From the NCBI RefSeq assembly GCF_001507595.1, contig NZ_LQBQ01000001.1, forward strand, positions 844,651 through 908,650: a stretch of DNA of 64,000 nucleotides, given 5' to 3'. This DNA is from Ruegeria marisrubri. Its GTDB lineage: Bacteria; Pseudomonadota; Alphaproteobacteria; Rhodobacterales; Rhodobacteraceae. Made by a program: the position numbers and the translations under genes. Of this stretch, positions 28,923-37,815 are shown piece by piece. The stretch's first letter is position 1. Each line of letters starts with the position of its first letter. The notes under the pieces are model-generated. The model was not told the origin of the DNA and ran no database searches. It saw only the letters and a program-made list of their open reading frames with translations.

Positions 28923-29900
28923 TCACTTCATGCGAAGGCCGTCTTCTGGCTGTGCGAGATACCACCGATAGGTTTCGCGGATCCCTTCCTCGAGCCCAAT
29001 CCGGGCCCGCCAGCCCATGTTGGCCAGCCGTGTAACATCCATCAGCTTGCGCATGGTGCCGTCGGGCTTGGAGGTATCCTGCGTTATCCGGCCATTGAAA
29101 CCCGTGACCTTGGCCACCAAGGCCGCCAGTTCGGCAATCGAGATGTCCTCTCCACTGCCCACGTTGATATGGCTCAGCATCGGCTGGGTGTTGGCCTCGT
29201 ATTCCGCGCGCGGCAGGTCGAGCACGAAAAGAGACGCCTCGGCCATGTCGTCCACATGCAGGAATTCGCGCCGCGGCTGGCCCGTGCCCCAGATCACCAC
29301 TTCGTCCAGCCCGTCGCGCGCCGCCTCGTGAAAGCGGCGGATCAGGGCGGGCAGAACGTGGCTGTTTTCCGGGTGAAAGTTGTCGCCCGGCCCGTAAAGG
29401 TTCGTCGGCATGACCGAGCGATAATCGACGCCATGCTGGCGGTTGTAGCTTTCGCACAGCTTGATCCCTGCGATCTTTGCGATGGCGTATGGCTCATTTG
29501 TGGGCTCCAGCGTTCCGGTCAGCAAAGCATCCTCTCGCATCGGCTGCGGAGCCTCTTTCGGGTAGATGCAGGACGAGCCCAGTTGCAGCAGTTGATTGAC
29601 ACCGGCGGCAAAGGCCTGATGGATCACGTTGCACTCGATCATCAGGTTTTCATAGATGAAATCCGCCGGATAGGTGTTGTTGGCGTGAATACCGCCCACC
29701 TTGGCCGCGGCAAGGATCACCACGTCCGGGCGTTCGGCCTGCATGAAATCACGCACGGCCGACTGATCGGTCAGGTCCAACTCGGCATGGGTGCGGGTGA
29801 CCAGCGCCAGCGCTTCGCCCGCCGCCTTGCGGGCCTCGAGCCGGCGCAGGATCGCCCCCCCCACCATGCCGCGGTGCCCGGCCACGTAGATCTTGCGCAT
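28923..29900 (-). CDS. fcl: GDP-L-fucose synthase
   Basis: A 325-residue SDR-type epimerase/reductase that turns GDP-4-keto-6-deoxymannose into GDP-L-fucose with NADPH. The cofactor motif is [18 protein letters not shown]. Further marks are [20 protein letters not shown], the [13 protein letters not shown] segment with the catalytic Ser/Cys, and the [16 protein letters not shown] stretch with the Tyr-x3-Lys pair. [20 protein letters not shown] is a family signature. It starts 11 bases after the gmd stop, which places product and substrate enzymes in one operon. Confidence 0.96.
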   Translation of the reverse strand: MRKIYVAGHRGMVGGAILRRLEARKAAGEALALVTRTHAELDLTDQSAVRDFMQAERPDVVILAAAKVGGIHANNTYPADFIYENLMIECNVIHQAFAAGVNQLLQLGSSCIYPKEAPQPMREDALLTGTLEPTNEPYAIAKIAGIKLCESYNRQHGVDYRSVMPTNLYGPGDNFHPENSHVLPALIRRFHEAARDGLDEVVIWGTGQPRREFLHVDDMAEASLFVLDLPRAEYEANTQPMLSHINVGSGEDISIAELAALVAKVTGFNGRITQDTSKPDGTMRKLMDVTRLANMGWRARIGLEEGIRETYRWYLAQPEDGLRMK

Positions 29901-29911
29901 CGCCGGACTCC

Positions 29912-31036
29912 TCAGCCGTTTTCCAGGCTGACCGGCAGGTCCAGCCCGTGCTCTTTCAGCAGCGCGTGACGGCGGGCGGTCTTCAGGTCTTCGGCCACCA
30001 TCTCAGCGCACATCTCCTGCACGGTGATCTCCGGCTCCCAGCCCAGTTTCTGCTTGGCCTTCGAGGGATCACCCAGCAGCGTATCGACCTCGGCGGGGCG
30101 GAAATACTGCGGGTCGATCCGCATGATCACGTCACCGGGCTTCAGCGCCGGGGCCTTGTCGCCTTCGACTGCGGTCACGGTGGCGATCTCGTCCACGCCG
30201 CTGCCGGAAAACTCCAGGCCGATGCCCAACTCGGCGGCGGCCCAGCTGATGAACTGGCGCACCGAATACTGCTCGCCGGTGGCGATCACGTAATCTTCGG
30301 GAGTATCCTGTTGCAGCATCAGCCACTGCATGCGCACGTAATCCTTGGCGTGTCCCCAGTCGCGCAAAGAGTCGATATTGCCCATGTAGAGGCAGGGCTC
30401 GAGCCCCTGAGCGATATTGGCCAGTCCCCGGGTGATCTTGCGGGTCACGAAGGTCTCGCCCCGCCGCGGGCTCTCGTGGTTGAACAGGATGCCGTTGCAG
30501 GCATACATGCCATAGGCCTCACGATAGTTCACCGTGATCCAGTAGGAATAGAGCTTGGCGACAGCATAGGGCGAGCGCGGATAGAACGGCGTGGTCTCAC
30601 GCTGGGGGATTTCCTGCACCAGACCATAGAGTTCGGAGGTCGAGGCCTGGTAGAAGCGGGTCTTCTTTTCCAACCCTAGGAACCGGATCGCCTCCAGCAG
30701 ACGCAGGGTGCCGATCGCGTCCACATCCGCCGTGTATTCCGGTGACTCGAAGCTGACCGCGACATGGGACTGCGCGCCCAGGTTATAGACCTCGTCCGGC
30801 TGCACGTCCTGAATGATGCGCGTCAGGTTCGAGGTGTCGCTGAGATCCCCGTAGTGCAGCCGCAGCTTGGGGTTCGGCTCGTGCGGGTCCTGGTAGATGT
30901 GGTCGATGCGCTGTGTGTTGAACGACGAGGCGCGGCGCTTGATGCCATGCACCTCGTATCCCTTGGCCAGCAGAAATTCCGCCAGATACGAGCCGTCCTG
31001 CCCCGTGATCCCCGTGATCAGAGCTGTCTTGGTCAT
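29912..31036 (-). CDS. gmd: GDP-mannose 4,6-dehydratase
   Basis: A 374-residue SDR enzyme making GDP-4-keto-6-deoxymannose, the first step to GDP-fucose and related sugars. The start [20 protein letters not shown] is the family start, so the ATG at 31036 is used and the long upstream frame ignored. Other marks are [30 protein letters not shown], the STSELYG segment and [20 protein letters not shown] with the Tyr-x3-Lys pair, and [16 protein letters not shown]. Length is typical. It is the first gene of the gmd-fcl-glf group, which suggests fucose plus galactofuranose in an O-antigen or capsule. Confidence 0.97.
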   Translation of the reverse strand: MTKTALITGITGQDGSYLAEFLLAKGYEVHGIKRRASSFNTQRIDHIYQDPHEPNPKLRLHYGDLSDTSNLTRIIQDVQPDEVYNLGAQSHVAVSFESPEYTADVDAIGTLRLLEAIRFLGLEKKTRFYQASTSELYGLVQEIPQRETTPFYPRSPYAVAKLYSYWITVNYREAYGMYACNGILFNHESPRRGETFVTRKITRGLANIAQGLEPCLYMGNIDSLRDWGHAKDYVRMQWLMLQQDTPEDYVIATGEQYSVRQFISWAAAELGIGLEFSGSGVDEIATVTAVEGDKAPALKPGDVIMRIDPQYFRPAEVDTLLGDPSKAKQKLGWEPEITVQEMCAEMVAEDLKTARRHALLKEHGLDLPVSLENG

Positions 31037-31406
31037 GAATGCACCGCCAGTTCCTTGTTGATTTGAATGCCCCGTGAGGTCGCGCCAAACAACTCCAAGT
31101 GCCCGCCGATTGCAAGTGGCGAAAACCCGGTCGGCGGCCGCCCCATCATGAAGCGCGCGCCACCGAACCATCACGGCCGGGCCGTCAGGTTCTGGCGATA
31201 TTGGCGTGAGTTCCCCCCGTCGCCGGATTTCACCCACGCCGCGCAAACGGCGCGCGACAGCGAAGAAACTCGGGGGCGGCATCGCTTTTCGGTCGATGGC
31301 CAGCTTTGTGTCGTCAACGCCCCTTAGGTTCTCCCTGCGGCTTTGCGTTGCCGGGAAACTTGATGCAGGTTGCTGGGTGATCCGCCACATCAAGGAGGCC
31401 CCCGGA
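31037..31406. other. Divergent intergenic region between gmd and the DUF2520 gene
   Basis: About 370 bases upstream of both flanking genes, with no recognised gene. AAGGAGG at 31392-31398 is the ribosome site of the DUF2520 gene. I could not choose a promoter for either side with confidence. Confidence 0.5.
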
Positions 31407-32273
31407 GTGACGCAACTGAAAGTGAACCTCATCGGCGCCGGTCGGGTGGGCCAGACATTCCTGAGACTTCTGAGCGCGAATCCCAACTGCGTAATTCAAG
31501 ACGTGATGAGCACGAATTATCAATCGGCGCTCAACGCCGTCGAGTTCGCCGGAGCGGGACACGCCGTCAAGGAAGTTTCCGAACTTCGGCCCGCCGACCT
31601 TTGGCTGCTGAGCGTTCCCGACAGTCAGATATCTGCTGTCGCCAACAGCCTGGCCGAAGTCCTGGGCAGCGACGGCCCGCAAGCGAAGGCACCTGTCGCC
31701 GTTCATTTCAGCGGCTTTTTTGCCGCTTACGAGATGGCCCCGCTCGGCGCGCTGGGATGGCGTCTGGCCAGCGTGCACCCCGTTCTGAGCTTTTCAGATC
31801 CCGAAACCGCCTTGAAACGGTTCAGCGGGACCTATTGCGGCCTGGAAGGGGACGACGCCGCCCTTGCGCTTGTTGACCCTTTGTTGGTCCGGATGGGTGC
31901 ACGGACATTCCCGATCAGGTCGGAACACAAAAGCCTCTACCACGCTGCAGCTGTGATCTCGAACAATTTCACCGTCGTGTTGCAGGCGATCGCCCGCGAG
32001 GCCTGGGCCGCGGCCGGGGTGCCTGACGAGATCGCGCGTGAACTGAACACATCGCTGTTGCGCGCGACCTATGAGAACGTCACGGCTCTTGGGCCGCGGG
32101 ACGCGCTGACTGGTCCGGCCGCGCGGGGCGACGCATATGTCGTGGACAGGCAGGGCGAAGACGTCGCCGATTGGCACGCTGCCGCCGGGGTCCTCTATAG
32201 GGAAATGAGCGCACTGGCGCACAGGCTCAAGGCAGAAGGTAAAACGCTGGCGGACACCGAACCCGAGTCCTGA
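31407..32273 (+). CDS. Rossmann-fold and DUF2520 domain protein
   Basis: A 288-residue putative NAD(P)-dependent oxidoreductase. An N-terminal Rossmann domain ([18 protein letters not shown]) leads into a DUF2520 helical domain ([50 protein letters not shown]). The fold resembles ketopantoate reductase and related dehydrogenases, but no substrate is known for the family. The start is GTG at 31407, set by AAGGAGG eight bases upstream; this fits the domain start better than any ATG. It stands alone, divergent from gmd, and the next gene is 668 bases away. The LLSVPDSQI strand is the usual conserved turn after the cofactor site. Confidence 0.85.
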   Translation: MTQLKVNLIGAGRVGQTFLRLLSANPNCVIQDVMSTNYQSALNAVEFAGAGHAVKEVSELRPADLWLLSVPDSQISAVANSLAEVLGSDGPQAKAPVAVHFSGFFAAYEMAPLGALGWRLASVHPVLSFSDPETALKRFSGTYCGLEGDDAALALVDPLLVRMGARTFPIRSEHKSLYHAAAVISNNFTVVLQAIAREAWAAAGVPDEIARELNTSLLRATYENVTALGPRDALTGPAARGDAYVVDRQGEDVADWHAAAGVLYREMSALAHRLKAEGKTLADTEPES

Positions 32274-32941
32274 GGCACTGGTTTCCCGATACCGCCCTGC
32301 CCCCGACCGGCTTCATCGAGTTCTTCGAAATTTCGGCGCTCAAACAAGACTGGCACGGCAATACTCTACTCGTCGGCGGACCACCCAGGGCGGTCCTGAC
32401 TTTCTCCCTGAACGGGTGGTGTTTACGGGTCTTTCGTTTGATGCCCCTGACAAGCTTGTCGGCCACATTCTTCGGTGTGCCGGATTTCCTTGTTCATCGT
32501 CGTGCCCAAATGGCTTCGATGAACCGGAACCGAAGGTTCCGTGACGCGAAATCCTCCGTTTCTCAAACCCCCAAAAACTCTCCAACGGGTTCTGACATCA
32601 GACAATCTGCATGGCTGCAATCAACTGATCCTCGATCAGGAGGGTCCTTCCATGGATTGAAAACACGACAGCCCAGGTATCGCCGGGAATGGGATACTCA
32701 TTCGGGATTGAAACAACGGAAGGTTCATATGCCGCGGCTGCTGTTGATCGAGTATTCATCAGGGCCGCAGGGAAACAAGACGAGAGCCCCCGGGCCACGC
32801 AAAGCACCCAACCGCGCCTGGCCTCTATCTGCGTGGTCGGGCGGCACCATGACGCAAATCAAATCGAAACATCTGCCACCAAGCTACCATTTGGTGGTGA
32901 AACAAGGGAAAATTCCGCTTTGATCATCACGGGAGGGCGCC
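32274..32941. other. 668-base intergenic region before the oxoamine synthase gene
   Basis: This is among the longest gene-free stretches in the window and is less GC-rich than its neighbours. Open frames of up to about 160 codons cross it on the plus strand, but they have no ribosome site, family motif or usual codon bias. It contains the hairpin at 32876-32897 and the GGGAGG ribosome site just before 32942. It could hold regulatory DNA or a degraded gene. Confidence 0.45.
32876..32897 (+). promoter_or_regulatory. Hairpin in the leader of the oxoamine synthase gene
   Basis: CCACCAA (32876-32882) and TTGGTGG (32891-32897) form a perfect seven-base stem with an eight-base loop, ending 44 bases before the ATG. 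It could be an operator with dyad symmetry or a leader stem; the data do not distinguish these. Confidence 0.4.
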
Positions 32942-34207
32942 ATGAATGACATTACAAGACGTCCACCCGAGCGGATCAAGTCGCTGGTCCGGCTGATCAA
33001 GAATTCCGGTCTCTACCCCCAGAACCCCATCGTGAACAGCGCGACGACCGAGCCGGTGATCTGGGTGGACGGGCGCGATCACCTGCTGTTCTGCTCGAAC
33101 AACCTGCTGGGCCTGTCCAACCACCCCGAGGTCAAGGAGGCCGCGGCCAAGGCGCTGGACAGGTATGGGCTCGGCTCGGGCGGATCGCGCCAGATGGCGG
33201 CGAACATCGATGTTCACCGGGCGCTCGAGCGGCGGATAGCCGAGTTTGTCGGACAGGAAGACGCGATCTGCTTTGCCGCCGGCTACATGGCCAATGTCGG
33301 CGCCATTCCCGCCATTCTCAAGGTCGATTTCATCGAGGCACTGGCCAAGGTGCACCTGGGTCATGAATCGACACTGCCCGAAGAGGCCTCGGTCACGCCG
33401 GGCTGGGAAATCTTCAGCGAGGAACTCAACCATGCCAGCGTCGTGGATGGCGTCCGACTGGCCAAGGCGAAGGTTTCGAAATTTCCGCACAAGGATGTGG
33501 AAACACTCGAGAAACATCTGTCGGCCTCAGACCGGGAAAGCAAGTTCATCCTCAGCGATGGCGTGTTCAGCATGGACGGGGACATCGCGCCGATCCCCCA
33601 GTTGGCAGAGCTTGCCAATACACACGATTCCTTGCTGATGATCGACGATGCGCACGGTGTCGGCATGCTCGGCGCAAATGGGCGGGGCAGCCTGGAGCAT
33701 CATGGGGTCCAAACGTCGCAGGTCGATCTGCAGATGGGCACTTTCACCAAGGCCTTCGGCGGTGTCGGGGGCTATGTCGCCGGGGATCGCGAGATCATCG
33801 ACTTTCTTCGCATCTCGGCCCGCACCTACATCTTTTCAGCCCCGCTGCCGCCGGCCATCGCGGCCGGTGTCGCCGAAGCAATCGACATCGCAGAGCGGGA
33901 GCCGTGGCGGCGCGAAAAGGCGATGGAAAACGCCCGTTACTTCCGCCGCGAGGTTCAGGCCCTGGGTTTCGACACGCTGGGCAGCGAAGTGCACATCGTG
34001 CCAGTTCTGATCGGAAACGAGTTGGATGCGGCCGAATATACCCGCCTTTTGCGGCACCGCGGCATCGTCGCGCCTCATGCGCGGTATCCTGCGGTCGCCC
34101 TCGGGCAGGCGCGCATCCGCTTCGTGATGACCTGTGAACACGAGCGCGAGCAGATCGACTATTTGCTCAAATGCCTCGGCGAAGCACGCGATACACTCAG
34201 TCACTGA
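32942..34207 (+). CDS. Alpha-oxoamine synthase family PLP enzyme (KBL/SPT/BioF/CqsA type)
   Basis: These enzymes condense an acyl thioester with an amino acid and release CO2, giving an alpha-amino ketone. The 421-residue protein has LLFCSNNLLGLSNHPEV, GLGSGGSRQMAANIDVHRAL, the ALDH-like LMIDDAHGVGMLGANGRGS with the PLP Asp and His, and FTKAFGGVGGYVAG with the Schiff-base Lys. Between GYMANVGAIPAIL and IFSEELNHAS there is an extra stretch of about 30 residues relative to KBL and BioF. The ATG has GGGAGG five to six bases upstream. An SDR gene follows after ten bases. It is not obviously kbl, as threonine dehydrogenase is absent, nor bioF, as no biotin genes are near. A long-chain or signalling product is possible. 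Confidence 0.85.
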   Translation: MNDITRRPPERIKSLVRLIKNSGLYPQNPIVNSATTEPVIWVDGRDHLLFCSNNLLGLSNHPEVKEAAAKALDRYGLGSGGSRQMAANIDVHRALERRIAEFVGQEDAICFAAGYMANVGAIPAILKVDFIEALAKVHLGHESTLPEEASVTPGWEIFSEELNHASVVDGVRLAKAKVSKFPHKDVETLEKHLSASDRESKFILSDGVFSMDGDIAPIPQLAELANTHDSLLMIDDAHGVGMLGANGRGSLEHHGVQTSQVDLQMGTFTKAFGGVGGYVAGDREIIDFLRISARTYIFSAPLPPAIAAGVAEAIDIAEREPWRREKAMENARYFRREVQALGFDTLGSEVHIVPVLIGNELDAAEYTRLLRHRGIVAPHARYPAVALGQARIRFVMTCEHEREQIDYLLKCLGEARDTLSH

Positions 34208-34217
34208 AAGGAGAAAG

Positions 34218-35000
34218 TTGCCCGAAACGGCTGCACAGAAAACTGCCCTGATCACTGGGGCGTCATCCGGAATAGGACGCGCCTTTGCCTTGGGCTACGC
34301 TGCACGCGGGGTGAATATCGTTGCTGTCGCACGGCGCCGTGCCCCGTTGGATGCACTGGCCTCCGAACTGTCGGCCCGGCACGGCGTCACGGTCACGGTT
34401 CTGCCGGCGGACCTGTCCAAGGCCGATGACCCGGAATACCTGTTTGAAACCTTGCCAAGGCAGGGCATCGCCATCGACATTCTGGTCAACAACGCCGGTT
34501 TCGGCGTGCCGGGGCATCTGTGCGAGAACGACTGGGAACGGCACCGCGCCACGATCGAGGTCATGGCTACGGCGCCTGTGCGGCTGGCCTATCTCTTCGC
34601 TCCGACCATGATCGAGAGAGGGCATGGCCGCATCATCAACGTGTCATCATTGTCAGCCCTGCTGCCGCCCCACGCTGGCGGAACGCTGTATTACCCAGTC
34701 AAATCCTTTCTCTACCAGTTCTCGCTGGCTTTCCGAGAAGAGATGCGGGGGCGTGGCGTCAACGTGACCGCAGTCTGCCCGGGCTTTACCGCCACCAACT
34801 TTCGCGCGGCCGCAGGCGGCACGGTGGAGTCGGTTGCCGTGCCACGCTGGCTGTGGTCATCGCCCGAGGACGTGGCCGACGCCGCTATTCGCGCGGCAGA
34901 GGCCAACAAGGCAGTCGTCATACCGGGGCTGTTCAACAAGGCGGTGGCTGCTACCTTCAAGCTCTTGCCCGGCCCCGTGGCGCGACGCATCATGCAATGA
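34218..35000 (+). CDS. Short-chain dehydrogenase/reductase paired with the oxoamine synthase
   Basis: A 260-residue SDR. The cofactor motif is ALITGASSGIGRAFALGYA, with DILVNNAGFGVPG, a VSSLSALLPP catalytic Ser strand and the YYPVK active-site Tyr-x3-Lys. A basic VARRR after the second strand suggests NADP(H). The start is taken as TTG at 34218, preceded by AAGGAG four bases upstream; no ATG lies near the domain start. It follows the oxoamine synthase by ten bases. Reduction of the 3-keto group made by that enzyme, as 3-ketodihydrosphingosine reductase does, is the simplest proposal. Its stop is five bases from the stop of the convergent GNAT-like gene. Confidence 0.83.
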   Translation: MPETAAQKTALITGASSGIGRAFALGYAARGVNIVAVARRRAPLDALASELSARHGVTVTVLPADLSKADDPEYLFETLPRQGIAIDILVNNAGFGVPGHLCENDWERHRATIEVMATAPVRLAYLFAPTMIERGHGRIINVSSLSALLPPHAGGTLYYPVKSFLYQFSLAFREEMRGRGVNVTAVCPGFTATNFRAAAGGTVESVAVPRWLWSSPEDVADAAIRAAEANKAVVIPGLFNKAVAATFKLLPGPVARRIMQ

Positions 35001-35005
35001 CGTGC

Positions 35006-36061
35006 TCAGAACACGTCCGCCGCGCTGACATGGAGCGGGTGGTTTGCCAGCCTCGCCGCCAGATCGGGCTCCATCCCGACCGTATCGAGACACAGTTTCA
35101 CCGACCCGTTCAACCCTCTGGACAGCAATCCGAACCGGCCGTGGCGCCGCAAGCGGGCAAGAACGGGACTGCGTTCGTCCAGCATGATCAGGCCGATACG
35201 CGCCTCGTGCCGGGCAAGGCAGGCTGATAGAACCGTGAAAAACTCGGCCTCCGATCCCTCTGGCACCAGCAGGTTTCCGAACCGCAAAATTCGCAGATCG
35301 CGCAAATCGATCACACGCTTCAGCCCAGGAACCAAAGGCAGCCCTTCAAGCAGGAGTTTCCCAGCGAATCCCGGCATGGACTCTACCGACCATCTCAGAA
35401 CCTCGGCCTGAACGCCCGCCGCGACATTGCCTGCACGGCGATAGACAAAGCATTCGTCGGGGTTGACGGACGCATCGACGTCCACCAGTTCATGGTCCGC
35501 ATACAGGTCCTTCAGAGCAGCCCGGAAACCGTCAATTTCTTCCCGGCCAATCCGGCCAACACGAGCATCCTCATGCGGGAAAAAACGCGTGAAGAGCAGC
35601 AGGGCGATATCGGCTTCGATGCTGTGGCCTACGCGGTCGGATAGCCTCAGCGAAAACTCCGTCGTGGATTCGACATAGGCAAACCCCAACCCCGGTTTGC
35701 CCAGCCTTGCTTCGCAATAAGGGCGGATCTGGTCGATCAGGATGCCGGCAAGCCCCTGATTCCGGCGATGCCGGACGGTTGCAGCCATCGCAAAGTGGTA
35801 GGCGTCGCACTCACTCCTCCCAACCGGCTTGCGGCAATGATCCAGAACGAAGACACACAGTTCTTCGCCGTGTTCCGACAGCACGAAGTAGAGGGGATCC
35901 CTCAGCCTTTGCAGCTTGGCCTCGATGTTCAGGATCTGGTATTTCGTGTCTCTGCTGCCCCAAACTGCTCCGCGCAGCAGATCCAGCATTTGCCCCGACG
36001 GCGTGCGATGGCAGGTGATGAGCCTGCCCTTCGCCGGATCCCTCCATAAAACTTCGGTCAT
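35006..36061 (-). CDS. GNAT-like acyltransferase, probably two-domain
   Basis: A 351-residue protein with an N-terminal GNAT-type domain: EELCVFVLDHCRKPV strands lead to the acyl-CoA motif A MAATVRHRRNQGLAGILI (RNQGLA as the RxxGxA loop), then AYVESTTEFSLRLSDRVGH as the motif B helix. The C-terminal half (about residues 180-351) may be a second, diverged GNAT fold (GFAGKLLLEGLPLV, LIMLDERSPVLARLRR), but no loop is clear. The start at 36061 overlaps the GH3 stop as ATGA, so the two are coupled. An acyl transfer to an amine is the likely reaction. Substrates are unknown. It converges on the SDR gene. Confidence 0.65.
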   Translation of the reverse strand: MTEVLWRDPAKGRLITCHRTPSGQMLDLLRGAVWGSRDTKYQILNIEAKLQRLRDPLYFVLSEHGEELCVFVLDHCRKPVGRSECDAYHFAMAATVRHRRNQGLAGILIDQIRPYCEARLGKPGLGFAYVESTTEFSLRLSDRVGHSIEADIALLLFTRFFPHEDARVGRIGREEIDGFRAALKDLYADHELVDVDASVNPDECFVYRRAGNVAAGVQAEVLRWSVESMPGFAGKLLLEGLPLVPGLKRVIDLRDLRILRFGNLLVPEGSEAEFFTVLSACLARHEARIGLIMLDERSPVLARLRRHGRFGLLSRGLNGSVKLCLDTVGMEPDLAARLANHPLHVSAADVF

Positions 36062-37608
36062 TGCTCCGCCTCTTCGCCATCGGCACCCAAGATTGTAGCA
36101 GTCATGTCCTGAAACAACGCGCGGTCGGTCACGATCTTCGGCACCTTGTTCTGGCCGCCAAGATGGCGCCGCAACTTCATCCATCGAACGAACCCGCCAG
36201 GCGGCGCAAAACGAACCTCGGGCGGCCCGAGCGCCAAGTCTTTTTGCCTCAATTCGGCGTAATCCTCGTTCAGCGCGCAAAGCTGCCCGTCGATGACTTC
36301 GGATATCTTCGCGATGGCCTCGGCGGAGGGGCGTTCAATCGTTTCCAGCAGGTAGAGATGATGCCCGCCGGTCTCTTCGACAGCGGCCCCCACCGAATAA
36401 TCGAGCACCGACAGCCCGAATGTTGCAGCCCCCCTTGCCACTGCCTGGGCGATTTCGGCCTCGATGAGGTGTTCCCCGAAGACCGACAAACCATTTTCCA
36501 CCCGCCCGACGACCTTGAGCCTGGGCGGATCGCGATCCACCAGCCGGACCACGTCCCCGAGCAGATAGGCCCAGAGCCCTGCGGCGGTTGAAATGACCAG
36601 GGCATAGTCCTGCCCGATCTCTGCATCCGCCATCCAGTGGCGCACCGGCGCTTCGGATGACAGGGTTTCGACCGGGACAAATTCGAAGAACACCTCGCCA
36701 TCCAGATGCAGCCGCAAACCCTCGCCGTCGCCCCGGTCGGCGATCGCGAAAACGCCCTCGCTGGCGGAATACATTTCCCTCGTCTCGGCATGGCTCCCGC
36801 TCAGGAGTCTGCGAAAGCGGTCACGGTAGGGCTCGAAATTGATGCCTCCATGCACGATCAATTCCAGGTTCGGGAACCAGTTGGACAGGCTGGCCGGACT
36901 ATGGGGATGCCGCTTCGCCATGGCGTCAAGATAGATGAGAAGCCAGTTGGGCGACCCGCCCAGACAGCGGATGTCGCGGTTGACCGAGAGTTCGGCCAGC
37001 CGATCGATCTTGACCTGCCAGTCCGGCAGGTTGGCGATCTCGGGCGGCGGCAGGATCCGGTTTCGAAACACACCCGGCAAGGCCCCCATGGCAATCGCGC
37101 TGACCGCTCCCGTTGCAACGCCCTCCTGTTGCGGCTGCAGTCCGCTCGGCCCGGTCAAGCCAAGCGCCAGCCCACCGAACAGTCGGCTGGTTGGATGGTT
37201 GGTAAAATGAAAACAGAGAAGATCAAGAAACCCCCTCCCCGCGGCCCGGCGCATTTCCCGCGTGTAGGGTATGTATTTGGAACGGCCCGTGGTGGTGCCC
37301 GAGGTCATCGCGAAAAACGGAATCTGACCCGGCCAGGTGACGTTTGTCAGGTTCGGATATTCTGTTTGCCACCATTCCTTGAGAAACTGTGAATAGCGCC
37401 GAACTGGAACCCGCTTCTGAAAGTCGCCTATAGTCGAAAGCGACGGAAATCCGTGGCGCTGACCGAAACGCGTGGCGCGGGCCCGGTGCAGCAGCCTTTG
37501 CAACACTCTTTCCTGCACGGCAACCGGGTCCTGGGCATTCAGCCTGGCAACACGCAAGCGCGCATATGCACGTGCCGGCCCGCTGAAATCCAGAACCGGG
37601 GGCTTCAC
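36058..37608 (-). CDS. GH3-family acyl-adenylating / amido synthetase-like enzyme
   Basis: A 516-residue member of the GH3 family, best known from plants where it adenylates a carboxylic acid and joins it to an amino acid. The ATP loop is FFAMTSGTTTGRSKYIPYT (about residues 99-117). Later motifs are LELIVHGGINFEPYR, the MYSASEGVFAIAD segment, a LLGDVVRLVD turn and the hinge RLKVVGRVENGLSVFGEHL, all in the usual order. Bacterial members exist, but most have no known substrate. It is divergent from the Lon-like gene and coupled to the GNAT-like gene. Paired with the oxoamine synthase and SDR across the convergent junction, it may help build an amide-linked lipid or signal. Confidence 0.82.
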   Translation of the reverse strand: MKPPVLDFSGPARAYARLRVARLNAQDPVAVQERVLQRLLHRARATRFGQRHGFPSLSTIGDFQKRVPVRRYSQFLKEWWQTEYPNLTNVTWPGQIPFFAMTSGTTTGRSKYIPYTREMRRAAGRGFLDLLCFHFTNHPTSRLFGGLALGLTGPSGLQPQQEGVATGAVSAIAMGALPGVFRNRILPPPEIANLPDWQVKIDRLAELSVNRDIRCLGGSPNWLLIYLDAMAKRHPHSPASLSNWFPNLELIVHGGINFEPYRDRFRRLLSGSHAETREMYSASEGVFAIADRGDGEGLRLHLDGEVFFEFVPVETLSSEAPVRHWMADAEIGQDYALVISTAAGLWAYLLGDVVRLVDRDPPRLKVVGRVENGLSVFGEHLIEAEIAQAVARGAATFGLSVLDYSVGAAVEETGGHHLYLLETIERPSAEAIAKISEVIDGQLCALNEDYAELRQKDLALGPPEVRFAPPGGFVRWMKLRRHLGGQNKVPKIVTDRALFQDMTATILGADGEEAEQ

Positions 37609-37738
37609 CGCATTTGAACCGTTTTGATCACGAAATCTCAGTAACGCCCTCCCCTCAGAAACCTGTAACCCGCTGATATCTGGTCAAATCAAACGGTCCT
37701 TCAGTTCTTTCCTGAAAGCAAACACTCAAACCCGTCCA

Positions 37739-37752
37739 TTGACAATGATCGA
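37739..37752. promoter_or_regulatory. FNR/FixK-type half-matched box upstream of the Lon-like gene
   Basis: TTGACAATGATCGA matches eight of ten defined bases of the TTGAT-N4-ATCAA consensus. It lies about 64 bases before the Lon-like start and could serve the divergent GH3 gene as well. One such match can arise by chance. Confidence 0.3.
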
Positions 37753-37815
37753 GGTCATGTCCCAAGCTTTGTTCATCTGCCAGCATGATTTCAGCAACAG
37801 AATGGCAACGTTTTG

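Noticed and set aside
32438..32923. 161-codon frame before the oxoamine synthase gene
   Set aside because: No ribosome site, no recognisable domain, and mixed codon use; treated as intergenic.
32942..34207. Naming the oxoamine synthase kbl, bioF or cqsA
   Set aside because: None of the usual partner genes is adjacent, and the extra 30-residue stretch is atypical. A family-level call is safer.
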